This document shows positions 18,685 to 27,419 of a stretch of DNA of 64,000 nt, one piece after another. The stretch comes from an uncultured Pelagibacteraceae bacterium. GTDB lineage: Bacteria > Pseudomonadota > Alphaproteobacteria > Pelagibacterales > Pelagibacteraceae. The notes below the pieces were generated by a model. The model searched no databases and was not told the DNA's origin. It saw only the letters and a program-made list of their open reading frames with translations. The translations under genes were made by a program, and so were the position numbers. The first letter of the stretch is position 1. Each line of letters opens with the position of its first letter. The stretch covers positions 186,001 through 250,000 of the forward strand of contig CACJHW010000002.1 of NCBI GenBank assembly GCA_902593285.1, written 5' to 3'.

Positions 18685-19586
18685 AAATTGATTTTAAAGA
18701 GTTAATTCCTGAATTTAATAATAATTTAAAATTAGATTATGATCTTAAAAAAAAAAATTGGTTTAACATAGGAGGTAAAACTAAAGCTTTTTATAAAGCA
18801 GATAATTTAAAAGAATTAATTAAATTTCTCAAAAAAATACAAAATCACGAAAAGATATTTGTGTTAGGGGCAGGTTCAAATACATTAATTTCTGATAAAC
18901 AATTTAATGGTGTTGTAATTAAGCTTTCAAAAAATTTTAATAATATTTCTTTGCTTAATAATGAAATCATAATAGCAGGAAGTGCAGTTACTGATAAATC
19001 ATTATCTGATTTTGCAATGGAGAACAGTTTAGGAGGTTTTGAGTTTTTATCTTGTATACCTGGAACTGTTGGAGGTGGAATCAAAATGAATGCAGGTTGT
19101 TTTGAAAGGGAGTTTAAAGATATTTTGGTTTCTATTCAGGCCATAGATAAATTTGGACAAGTTATAACTATTCCGACAAAGGAAATAAATTTCAAATATA
19201 GAGACAGTAGTTTGTCAGATGAGCTTATTTTTTTAAGTGCTTCTTTCAAAGGGTTTAAAAAAAATAAAGATTTAATTCAGAACGAAATGAAGATAATGAA
19301 AGAAAAAAAAGAAAAAGCTCAACCAACTAGAATCAAAACTAGTGGAAGCACATTTAAAAACCCTATAAATCAATCAGATAAGAAAGTTTGGCAATTAATT
19401 AAAGAGTCTGTACCACTTGAAAAATCATTTGGCGATGCTTCAATTTCTGAAAAACACTGTAATTTTTTTGTAAACAAAGGTAATGCTAAGTTTGAAGATA
19501 TGAAAAAATTAATAAATTTTGTATCCGATAGTGTCTTTAAAAAAACAGGTATTAAATTAGAAACAGAAATAAAAATTTTAGAATAA
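18681..19586 (+). CDS. murB: UDP-N-acetylenolpyruvoylglucosamine reductase MurB
   Basis: An FAD enzyme (301 residues) that reduces UDP-GlcNAc-enolpyruvate to UDP-MurNAc. Seen: NWFNIGGKTKAFYKADN near residue 25, FVLGAGSNTLISD, the FAD loop CIPGTVGGGIKMNAGC, YRDSSL, and the catalytic block KTSGSTFKNP. The closing ETEIKIL carries the active-site glutamate region of type II MurB. It starts on the murC stop (ATGA), and ddl follows after one base. Confidence 0.96.
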   Translation: MKIDFKELIPEFNNNLKLDYDLKKKNWFNIGGKTKAFYKADNLKELIKFLKKIQNHEKIFVLGAGSNTLISDKQFNGVVIKLSKNFNNISLLNNEIIIAGSAVTDKSLSDFAMENSLGGFEFLSCIPGTVGGGIKMNAGCFEREFKDILVSIQAIDKFGQVITIPTKEINFKYRDSSLSDELIFLSASFKGFKKNKDLIQNEMKIMKEKKEKAQPTRIKTSGSTFKNPINQSDKKVWQLIKESVPLEKSFGDASISEKHCNFFVNKGNAKFEDMKKLINFVSDSVFKKTGIKLETEIKILE

Positions 19587-19587
19587 A

Positions 19588-20502
19588 TTGAAAAAAAAAG
19601 TACTTATACTATCAGGTGGAATTTCTAAAGAGAGATTAATTAGTCTTGATACAGGAAGTCAAGTTTTTAAAGAATTAAAAAAAAATGGTTATAGAGTAAA
19701 AATTTCTGAACCGGATAATAATTTAGAAAAAAATATAAAGATATTTAAGCCAAATGTGATCTTTAATGCTTTACATGGTCAATTTGGGGAGGATGGATAT
19801 ATTCAAACTATATTAGATAAATTTAAAATTCCATATACTCATTCAGGTGTAATAGCATCTTCAATAGCTATGGATAAAGAAATTTCAAAAAAATTATTTA
19901 TTAAAAATAAAATTAAAACCCCAAAATTTTTTACATATTCTTATGACATTGCAAAATCTAATTTATTAAAGAAAATCAACAAAGACTTAAGATTTCCAGT
20001 TGTAATTAAACCTTTGAATGAAGGCTCGAGTGTAAATGTCTATATAAGTAGTAAAAAGACTTTAAATAAAATTCTTTACAAACTGAAAGTTTATAAAAAA
20101 GTATTAATTGAGGAATTTATTGGAGGAAGAGAAATACAAGTTGCGATTATGGGTGATAAAAAATTAGGAGCAATTGAACTGAAACCCAAAAGAAAATTTT
20201 ATGATTACCAAGCAAAATATGACTCAAAATCTAAAACACAACACATTATCCCTGTAGATTTATCTAAATCTAAGTTTAATAAGGTAATGGATATAGCTTA
20301 TAAAGCTCATAAAATTATTGGCTGCAGAGGAGTAACCAGGTCAGATTTTAAATTTTTCAATGGAAATTTTTATTTACTAGAACTTAATACACAGCCAGGA
20401 ATGACTAAATTATCATTAGTGCCAGAAATAGCATTATACAAAGGTATAAGCTTTTTAAAATTAATTGAATGGATGTTGAAAGATGCATCAAAGAAAAAAT
20501 AA
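19588..20502 (+). CDS. ddl: D-alanine--D-alanine ligase
   Basis: An ATP-grasp ligase (304 residues) making D-Ala-D-Ala for MurF. Seen: GGISKERLISLDTG near the start, NALHGQFGEDGYIQ, IKPLNEGSSVNVY (ATP loop), EEFIGGREIQVAIMG, and the metal-binding LLELNTQPGMTKLS near residue 270. The start codon is TTG at 19588, one base after the murB stop; no in-frame ATG would keep the conserved N-terminal LSGG. The end overlaps the ftsQ gene by 20 bp. Confidence 0.95.
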   Translation: MKKKVLILSGGISKERLISLDTGSQVFKELKKNGYRVKISEPDNNLEKNIKIFKPNVIFNALHGQFGEDGYIQTILDKFKIPYTHSGVIASSIAMDKEISKKLFIKNKIKTPKFFTYSYDIAKSNLLKKINKDLRFPVVIKPLNEGSSVNVYISSKKTLNKILYKLKVYKKVLIEEFIGGREIQVAIMGDKKLGAIELKPKRKFYDYQAKYDSKSKTQHIIPVDLSKSKFNKVMDIAYKAHKIIGCRGVTRSDFKFFNGNFYLLELNTQPGMTKLSLVPEIALYKGISFLKLIEWMLKDASKKK

Positions 20503-21154
20503 AAAAATTCTAATTTATTTCTTTTTATTAATAATTTTTTCGTCAATTGGTAACGACAAAATTAATAATTTTAAATTTAAAAAAATAGAAAATATAAATA
20601 TTTTTGGATTAGATGAAAAAAATAATCAAATTCTTTTGAATAAATTGAAAGATTTGAATTTAGGAAATATTTTTTTTATTAATAAAAAAAAAATTGAAAA
20701 ATTGATTAATTCAAACTCTTTAATTGAGAGCTATATAGTATTTAAAGAATATCCATCCACTTTAAATATTAGAATTGATAAAACGAAATTTTTTGCAAAA
20801 ATAAATGATAATGGTAAAAATTATCTCATTGGATCAAATGGTAAATTAACCCTAATTGACTCTGGTTACAATCAATTACCTTATATTTTTGGTAAACCTA
20901 ACGTTCAAGAATTTTTAAAATTTAAAAAAATTATTGATAGGTCTAAATTTTCATATAATGAAATAAAAAATATATATTTTTTTTCATCAAAAAGATGGGA
21001 CTTAAAGTTTCATGACAATATTTTATTAAAATTACCAAATAGTTTAACACAAGAAACTTTGGATAATTTGTATGATTTTTTAGAAAATTATAATGGAAAA
21101 AACTTTAATATTGTTGATGCAAGATTGGAAAATAAGATTGTTTTAGATGAATAA
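20483..21154 (+). CDS. ftsQ: Division protein FtsQ, POTRA domain
   Basis: A 223-residue bitopic membrane protein: basic start, one helix at about residues 8-20 (ILIYFFLLIIFSS), then a POTRA-like domain (IENINIFGLDEKNNQILLNKL; IVFKEYPSTLNIRID) and a beta region with YLIGSNGKLTLID. FtsQ recruits FtsL/FtsB and links late division proteins to the ring. It is short for the family, lacking the long cytosolic tail of many alphaproteobacterial FtsQs. It overlaps ddl by 20 bp and the following gene by 8 bp. Confidence 0.9.
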   Translation: MHQRKNKKILIYFFLLIIFSSIGNDKINNFKFKKIENINIFGLDEKNNQILLNKLKDLNLGNIFFINKKKIEKLINSNSLIESYIVFKEYPSTLNIRIDKTKFFAKINDNGKNYLIGSNGKLTLIDSGYNQLPYIFGKPNVQEFLKFKKIIDRSKFSYNEIKNIYFFSSKRWDLKFHDNILLKLPNSLTQETLDNLYDFLENYNGKNFNIVDARLENKIVLDE

Positions 21155-21848
21155 AGAGAATGAATTACAATGTTACTTAAGTGTTTCTCCAAATAAATAT
21201 GGAATATATTTGTTTGATACAAAAAATTTAACAAATTTATATAAAGAGGAAATTATCTTGAATAATGATACGAACTATCAAAATCATGATAAATTAAAAA
21301 AATTTCTTGATGATAATATATTTAAAATTGAAAAATTAAGCGGAAAATTTATAGAAAGTATATATCTTGTACTTGAAGATAAAAAAATTTTTAATCTAGA
21401 AATTGGAATTAAAAAAAAAAATTACAATATTTCAGTCACAAAAGAATATTTAGAAAATTCACTTGTTGAAGTTAAAGATTTATTTAGAGAGAGTTATCAT
21501 AACCAAGAAATTCTTCATATGATGATAAATAAATATTTTATGAATGGTGAGCCTTATTCATTATTTGTAGAAAATTTAAAAACTGACAATTTTGGTTTGG
21601 AAATTAATTTTAAATCAATTTCAAGAAATACTATTTATGATTTAAATAAAATTTTAGAAAATTATCAAATTAAAATAACAAAATTTCTAGACGGAAGTTA
21701 TGTTAAAGCTAATTTTTCAAAGGATATAGAGTTAGCAGAAATGTCTTATAAAATTTTGAGTGGCTATAATCAAAATGAAGTTATTTTTGTTCCAAAAAAT
21801 ACTAGAAAATTAGCTTTTTTTGAAAAATTTTTTCAACTATTTAGTTAA
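21147..21848 (+). CDS. Truncated FtsA-like protein without ATPase and FtsZ-binding subdomains
   Basis: A 233-residue protein in the exact ftsA slot (after ftsQ, before lpxC). Compared by eye with FtsA, residues about 8-75 follow subdomain 1A, but the actin phosphate-1 loop (DIGT type) is replaced by LSVSPNKYG. Then IESIYLVLEDKKI and VTKEYLENSLVEV match the run into 1C. EILHMMINKYFMNGEP with NFGLEINFKSISRN matches the SHS2 subdomain 1C (E. coli: VLHVIPQEYAIDYQE). The 2A/2B region, with its DxGGGT and GG motifs and the FtsZ-binding face, is absent. The last residues, LAFFEKFFQLFS, form an amphipathic helix like the FtsA membrane anchor. It probably keeps membrane and divisome contacts but cannot bind ATP in the actin way. 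No broken remainder of ftsA lies downstream. Confidence 0.68.
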   Translation: MNKENELQCYLSVSPNKYGIYLFDTKNLTNLYKEEIILNNDTNYQNHDKLKKFLDDNIFKIEKLSGKFIESIYLVLEDKKIFNLEIGIKKKNYNISVTKEYLENSLVEVKDLFRESYHNQEILHMMINKYFMNGEPYSLFVENLKTDNFGLEINFKSISRNTIYDLNKILENYQIKITKFLDGSYVKANFSKDIELAEMSYKILSGYNQNEVIFVPKNTRKLAFFEKFFQLFS

Positions 21849-21912
21849 AACTGTTTTTTTCAGTAATATTAGGTGTTTTCATAATTTTTGAAAATCAAGT
21901 TAAAACTTAATT

Positions 21913-22833
21913 GTGTCTTATTTAACTCAAAAAACCATTAAAGAAAATGTTTCCTTTAGTGGAATAGCTCTTCATACTGGTATAAATGTAAATCTATGCA
22001 TCAAACCTGCTGAGATTAATCATGGTATAGTTTTTAAAAGAATTGATTTAAAACAGAATAATTTGGTTTATCCAAATTTCATGAATGTAACCAACACATC
22101 ACTAAACACTACTATTGAAAATGAGTTTGGAGCAAAAGTTTCAACTATTGAACATTTAATGGGAGCTTTGTTTGGTTTGGGAATAGATAATGCTTTAATT
22201 GAAATTGATAATGAGGAAGTTCCAATACTTGATGGATCTGCTATCGAGTTTATAAGAAAAATAAAGTCAGTGGGATTAAATATTAGCAACGCACCCATAA
22301 AAATTATTAAAATAAATAAAGAAGTTAATTATTCCGATGGTAGTAGATATATTTCCATAAAACCTTCTACATTGAGTTTAGATATTGATTTTGAACTTAA
22401 ATATCAAAATGAAATTATAGGAAATCAGAGAAATAAAGTAAAAGTATATGAGGATGACTTAACTGATATTTATAATTCAAGAACTTATTGTTTGTATGAG
22501 GATATTGAAATGATAAAAAAAAATGGATTAGCAAAGGGTGGAAGTTTAGATAATGCAGTGGTTGTTAAGGGTAAAGATATTTTAAATCCAGAAGGATTAA
22601 GAAATAAGAAAGAATTTGTGAATCATAAAATATTAGATTGCATTGGAGATCTGTATACATGTGGATACAGATTAGTAGCGAGCATCAAGTGTTCACAAGG
22701 CGGTCATTATCTAACTAATCAATTATTAAGAAATATTTTTAAGCATAAAGAAAATTTTTCAATTTTAGAAATTAAAGAAAAAAATCTTCCCCAAACGCTC
22801 ATAAATAAAAGTCTTCTAAAAGAAATTGCTTAG
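21913..22833 (+). CDS. lpxC: UDP-3-O-acyl-N-acetylglucosamine deacetylase LpxC
   Basis: The zinc deacetylase (306 residues) that commits precursors to lipid A. Seen: TIKENVSFSGIALHTG at the start, the first zinc histidine in STIEHLMGALFGLGIDN near residue 81, then NHKILDCIGDLY near residue 239 with the other His and the Asp, and the catalytic His in QGGHYLTNQLL. The start is GTG at 21913. A 64-bp gap separates it from the ftsA-like gene, one of the larger gaps in this cluster. Its presence implies an LPS-bearing outer membrane. Confidence 0.96.
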   Translation: MSYLTQKTIKENVSFSGIALHTGINVNLCIKPAEINHGIVFKRIDLKQNNLVYPNFMNVTNTSLNTTIENEFGAKVSTIEHLMGALFGLGIDNALIEIDNEEVPILDGSAIEFIRKIKSVGLNISNAPIKIIKINKEVNYSDGSRYISIKPSTLSLDIDFELKYQNEIIGNQRNKVKVYEDDLTDIYNSRTYCLYEDIEMIKKNGLAKGGSLDNAVVVKGKDILNPEGLRNKKEFVNHKILDCIGDLYTCGYRLVASIKCSQGGHYLTNQLLRNIFKHKENFSILEIKEKNLPQTLINKSLLKEIA

Positions 22834-22879
22834 TTAAAGATAGCTTTAAAATATTGCTTCAATTAAGTATAAACTAATT

Positions 22880-23719
22880 ATGAAAATTTTAAGGTTTTTT
22901 ATAATCATACTTGTAAGTTCATATTTAATTTCGTGTTCGAAAAATAATACAAAGGTATCTGAAATAAATGAAAAAAGTTTAGATCTTCAGGTATTAGAGG
23001 CATACAAAGAAGGGAAAGAGTCTTTAGAATTAGGTGATGTACTTTATGCAGCAAAAAAATTTAATGAAGCTGAAATTTTATATCCTCAGTCTGAGTGGGC
23101 ACCTAGATCCGCTTTAATGGCAGCATACTCATACTATCTCCAAGATTATTATATAGATGCAGAAGCAGAATTGCTAAGATTTCTAAAAATTTATCCAAAA
23201 AGTAAAAATCAAGATTATGCAAATTATTTGTTAGCAATTACTTATTTTGAACAAATAGTAGATGAAAAAAAGGATTTACAATCAATTATTAATGCAAAAA
23301 AATATTTTGAAATAGTTATTAATAATTATCCAAGTACAAATTATGCCCTAGATTCAGAATTTAAACTTGATCTAATAAATGACATTTTAGCCTCAAAAGA
23401 AATGTATGTTGGTAGATATTATTTTGAAAGAAAAAAATGGATTGCCGCTATAAATAGATTTAAAAAAATAATCGATGATTATGATACTACAATTTATGTC
23501 GAGGAGGCTCTTCATAGACTTGTTGAAGTTCATTATACGATAGGACTTGAGGACGAAGCTCAAAAATATGCTCAAGTTCTAGGTTATAATTATGAGTCCT
23601 CACAATGGTATGAAAACTCATATAGTGTTTTTAATAAAAAATATAAAAAAAAGAGAGAAGGTAAGAAAAAACAGTTCTTTTTGAAAAAAGTAAAATCTCT
23701 TTTTGATCAAGATGAATAA
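22880..23719 (+). CDS. bamD: Outer-membrane assembly lipoprotein BamD
   Basis: A 279-residue lipoprotein with lipobox LISC at Cys19, followed by TPR-like helical repeats (AAKKFNEAEILYPQSEWAPR; DAEAELLRFLKIYPKSKNQDYANYLLA; AKKYFEIVINNYPSTNYALD). BamD is the essential partner of BamA in beta-barrel insertion. The position lpxC-bamD-(recN)-ligA is common in alphaproteobacteria; recN is missing here. The stop overlaps the ligA start by 8 bp. The C-terminus is lysine-rich. Confidence 0.94.
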   Translation: MKILRFFIIILVSSYLISCSKNNTKVSEINEKSLDLQVLEAYKEGKESLELGDVLYAAKKFNEAEILYPQSEWAPRSALMAAYSYYLQDYYIDAEAELLRFLKIYPKSKNQDYANYLLAITYFEQIVDEKKDLQSIINAKKYFEIVINNYPSTNYALDSEFKLDLINDILASKEMYVGRYYFERKKWIAAINRFKKIIDDYDTTIYVEEALHRLVEVHYTIGLEDEAQKYAQVLGYNYESSQWYENSYSVFNKKYKKKREGKKKQFFLKKVKSLFDQDE

Positions 23720-25742
23720 AAGTAAAATACGAGAACTCTACAATCAAAAGATAAAATTAATTAAAAAATTTAATAAATTTTATTATGATAAAAATAAATC
23801 AATTATATCTGACGGTAAATATGATGAATTAAAAAAAGAGATAATTTTTTTAGAAAGTAAATATAATTTTTTAAAATCTAAAAGTTCTCCATCTGAAAAT
23901 GTAGGATATAAACCCTCTAAAAATTTTAAAAAATTACCTCATAAAGCTCCAATGCTCTCTCTCGCGAATGCATTTACCGAGGAGGATCTAATAAATTTTG
24001 AAAAGAAAATATTTAATTTCTTATCTTTAGAGCATGATCATCAAATTCTTTATAGCGCTGAACCAAAAATAGATGGAATATCAGCATCAATTACCTATAA
24101 AAATTCTCAGCTTTTTAAAGGTTTGTCCAGAGGAGACGGCAAAGAAGGGGAGGACATTACTATGAATTTGGCTACGATTAATGATATTCCAAAAAAAATA
24201 TTATCAAAAGATTTTCCTGAGGAAATAGATATTAGAGGGGAAGTTTTTATCACAAATAGTGATTTTGTAAATTTGAGAGAAAAATTTGCAAATCCAAGAA
24301 ATGCAGCATCAGGATCTTTAAGACAAAAAAACCCTAACGATACAAAGAAAATACCCTTAAAGTTTATTGCTTACGCTTATGGCTTTGAAAAAGGTTTGAA
24401 AATTGAAAAACAATCTGATTTTTTAAAAAAACTTAGCGAGTGGGGATTTAAAACAAATCCTCTTAACAAATCAATTAGTGGAATTAAAAATTTGTTTAAA
24501 AACTATAATGAAATAGAAAAAAAAAGAGCTAATTTAGATTTTGATATAGATGGAATAGTTTACAAAGTTAATGATTTTGCAACACAAAAAAGATTAGGAA
24601 ATGTTGCTAATGCTCCTAGGTGGGCCATTGCTCACAAATTTTCATCTAATAAAGCTATTTCTAAAATTTTAGAGATAGAGATTCAAGTGGGAAGAACTGG
24701 CGCCCTAACGCCAGTTGCAAAGATAAAGCCAATTAATATTGGTGGAGTTGTAGTTTCAAATGCAACATTGCATAATGAAGATGAAATCAATAGAAAAGAT
24801 ATCAGAGTAGGTGATACAGCTGTTATAGAGAGAGCAGGAGATGTCATCCCGCACATACTTTCTATAGATACAAAAAAAAGATTAAAAAATTCCAAAAAAT
24901 TTATTTTTCCAGAAAATTGTCCTTCCTGCGGATCAAAAACAATCAAAGAATTTAACAAGATAACAAAAAAAGTTGATGCAGTTAGGAGATGTTCTAGCGA
25001 AGATTATTATTGTGATAAAATATCGATTGAAAAATTAAAACATTTTGTTTCAAAAGAGGCTTTTAATATAGACGGTTTTGGAAAAAAAATAGTGGAAAAT
25101 TTTTGGAAACTAAAATTTATAAAATATCCTCAGGATATATTTAAATTAGATTATTCAAAAATTGAGAAACTAGATGGCTGGGGTCAATTATCCGTTAAAA
25201 ATTTAATATATTCAATTAATCAAAAAAAAAATATTTCTTTAGAAAGATTAATTTACTCGTTAGGAATTAGACATATAGGATTAGAGAATGCAAAACTGTT
25301 GTCAAAACATTTTACATCATTTTCAAAATTTAAAAATTTATCTGTGCAAAGTGATTACGAAGATTTGTTAAACATTGATGGTATTGGTGAAACACAAGTA
25401 AATTCTATTAAAAGTTTTTTTTCAAATAAAACTAACATAAGAGTTTTAAATGAATTAGAAAAAGTTTTAGTAGTTAAAAATGCTATTCAAAATTCTGATG
25501 ATGGTTTATTAAAAAATAAAACCTTTTTAGTTACTGGAAAATTAAATGGTATTAGTAGAGCAGAATTAAAATCCTTGATTGAAGAAAATTCGGGCAAAAT
25601 AGTTAGCGGTGTCTCTAAGAAATTAAATTATTTAATAATTGGAGACAAGCCAACCAAAAAGAAAATAGAAAATGCTAAACAGTTAAGAATAAATGTTATA
25701 GATCAAGCTGAATTTATGAGAATGCTAAATAAAACTAGCTAA
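23712..25742 (+). CDS. ligA: NAD-dependent DNA ligase LigA
   Basis: DNA ligase of 676 residues. The domains are in order: Ia, then the adenylation domain with the nucleophile lysine in EPKIDGISASITY near residue 118, the OB fold (GRTGALTPVAKIKP), a four-cysteine zinc finger (CPSC...RRC...YYC near residues 405-437), helix-hairpin-helix repeats (LLNIDGIGETQVNSI) and a C-terminal BRCT domain (FLVTGKLNGISRAELKSLIE). I use the ATG at 23712, which overlaps the end of bamD; the track begins three codons upstream at a TTG. Its 3' end overlaps pepP on the other strand by 18 bp. Confidence 0.97.
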   Translation: MNKSKIRELYNQKIKLIKKFNKFYYDKNKSIISDGKYDELKKEIIFLESKYNFLKSKSSPSENVGYKPSKNFKKLPHKAPMLSLANAFTEEDLINFEKKIFNFLSLEHDHQILYSAEPKIDGISASITYKNSQLFKGLSRGDGKEGEDITMNLATINDIPKKILSKDFPEEIDIRGEVFITNSDFVNLREKFANPRNAASGSLRQKNPNDTKKIPLKFIAYAYGFEKGLKIEKQSDFLKKLSEWGFKTNPLNKSISGIKNLFKNYNEIEKKRANLDFDIDGIVYKVNDFATQKRLGNVANAPRWAIAHKFSSNKAISKILEIEIQVGRTGALTPVAKIKPINIGGVVVSNATLHNEDEINRKDIRVGDTAVIERAGDVIPHILSIDTKKRLKNSKKFIFPENCPSCGSKTIKEFNKITKKVDAVRRCSSEDYYCDKISIEKLKHFVSKEAFNIDGFGKKIVENFWKLKFIKYPQDIFKLDYSKIEKLDGWGQLSVKNLIYSINQKKNISLERLIYSLGIRHIGLENAKLLSKHFTSFSKFKNLSVQSDYEDLLNIDGIGETQVNSIKSFFSNKTNIRVLNELEKVLVVKNAIQNSDDGLLKNKTFLVTGKLNGISRAELKSLIEENSGKIVSGVSKKLNYLIIGDKPTKKKIENAKQLRINVIDQAEFMRMLNKTS

Positions 25743-27419
25743 CCATTTTTTCTCATTTGGATTTAAATATTTTGATATCTTTGAATAAACTTCTAAATGA
25801 TATTTAAATAGATAGTTTTTTTCATTAACTGTTAATAAATTAAAATTGATTAAATCTTTTTCTATTGGTGCCATAGTAAAATTTTGGAATGATAATTTTT
25901 TATTTACCTTTTTTACATAAACTAAATTTTCAATCCTAATTCCATATTCATTAGTTTTATAATAACCAGGTTCATTACTTAATATCATGCCTTCTCTTAT
26001 TTTTACTGCGTTTATTTTTGTAATTGATTGAGGTCCTTCATGAACATTAAGAAAAAAACCAACACCATGTCCAGTACCATGTGCATAATCTAAGTTACTT
26101 TCATTTAAAAATTTTCTCGCTCTTTTATCAATTTTTTTACCAATATCATCTTTACTTATGTTAGTTGTAGCTACAGCAATATGACCTTTTAAAACTTTAG
26201 TGAAAATATTTTTAATTTTTTGTTTTTGTTTTGAAAAACAAATTGTTCTTGTAACGTCGGTCGTACCATATTTATATTGCCCACCAGAGTCGCAAAGCAA
26301 AATATCTTTTTTATTAATAGTTCTGCAATTTCCTTTTTTAGCACGGTAATGTACAATAGCACCATTTTTACCTGAACCTGCAATTGTATCAAAACTAGGA
26401 TAAAGAAAGTTCTTATTTAATTTTCTAAAATTTTCTAATTTCTTAGCAGCCTCAACTTCAGTAATTTTTTTTTTATTAATTTTTTTTATCCAGAATAAAA
26501 ATTTTGTTAATGCCACCCCATCAGAGATATGAGCATTTGTCATATTCTTAATTTCAGTTTTATTTTTAATTGCCTTTAAAAGATAAGTAGGATCTTCTCT
26601 ATTTATAATTTTGAATTTTGATTTAATTAAATTTTCATAAAATATTGAACAAGATTTATCATCTACAATAAAGTTTTTTCCTTTAAGATGTAGTATTTTA
26701 CTTGGTAAATAATTTACATCTAAAAATTCTTCTTTCTTAATAATTTTATTTTTTAATAATTGCTTACACTTTTTAAGATTACTTATAAGTAGTATTTTTT
26801 TTGATTTACTTACTATCAATCTCGAATTGGGAATTGGACTGTTGGGGCCATCTCCACCCCTTATATTTAAAGTCCACGCAACATTTTCTGGTGCACTAAT
26901 AAAAATATAATCACATTTATTTTTTTTTAAGTATTTAGTTATTTTATTTAATTTAGAATTTATACTTTCACCAACAATATTTTTGTCTAACGAAAAAAAT
27001 GGGATTGAAGAATGTTCCCTCTGTTTTTTGATATCATCAATGAGATTTTTTTCGACATATTTGATATTATTGTGTTTTAAAAAATAATTTTTAATTTGAG
27101 TATTTGTAAATAACTTTGGATCTATTCCAAGTGTAAGATTTTTAAACAAACTACAATTTATTAGTTTTTCAAATCCATAAATTTTAAAATTTTTTCCACT
27201 CTCGATTTTACTTTGAATTGTATATCTTCCATCAGTAAACAAATAATTTTTCTTTTTAAGAATTATGGCTAAACCAGCGGATCCACTAAAGTTTGAGATT
27301 ACTTCTAATCGATTTAATTTTGAATATTCTGTAAAATAATCGTCATTTTTTGGAATTACATATCCATCAATTTTATATTTCTTAAATTTACTTCTTAATT
27401 CTTTTATGTAATTTTTCAT
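25725..27419 (-). CDS. pepP: Xaa-Pro aminopeptidase (peptidase M24B)
   Basis: A 564-residue aminopeptidase P of the large, three-domain type: two creatinase-like N-terminal domains and a pita-bread catalytic domain. Metal ligands are visible in LLCDSGGQYKYGTTDVTRT (two Asp), AHGTGHGVGFFLNVHEGP (His) and GMILSNEPGYY with GIRIENLVYV (two Glu). It removes N-terminal residues before proline. It forms a two-gene unit with uvrD, whose stop overlaps its ATG by four bases, and converges on ligA with an 18-bp overlap of coding ends. Confidence 0.94.
   Translation of the reverse strand: MKNYIKELRSKFKKYKIDGYVIPKNDDYFTEYSKLNRLEVISNFSGSAGLAIILKKKNYLFTDGRYTIQSKIESGKNFKIYGFEKLINCSLFKNLTLGIDPKLFTNTQIKNYFLKHNNIKYVEKNLIDDIKKQREHSSIPFFSLDKNIVGESINSKLNKITKYLKKNKCDYIFISAPENVAWTLNIRGGDGPNSPIPNSRLIVSKSKKILLISNLKKCKQLLKNKIIKKEEFLDVNYLPSKILHLKGKNFIVDDKSCSIFYENLIKSKFKIINREDPTYLLKAIKNKTEIKNMTNAHISDGVALTKFLFWIKKINKKKITEVEAAKKLENFRKLNKNFLYPSFDTIAGSGKNGAIVHYRAKKGNCRTINKKDILLCDSGGQYKYGTTDVTRTICFSKQKQKIKNIFTKVLKGHIAVATTNISKDDIGKKIDKRARKFLNESNLDYAHGTGHGVGFFLNVHEGPQSITKINAVKIREGMILSNEPGYYKTNEYGIRIENLVYVKKVNKKLSFQNFTMAPIEKDLINFNLLTVNEKNYLFKYHLEVYSKISKYLNPNEKKWLASFI

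Noticed and set aside
21849-21912. Possible attenuator or leader before lpxC
   Set aside because: Only an ACTG/CAGT mini-hairpin is visible; no peptide or riboswitch core recognised.
22834-22879. Possible terminator TTAAAG/CTTTAA between lpxC and bamD
   Set aside because: Six-base AT stem with no T-run; expected by chance at this composition.
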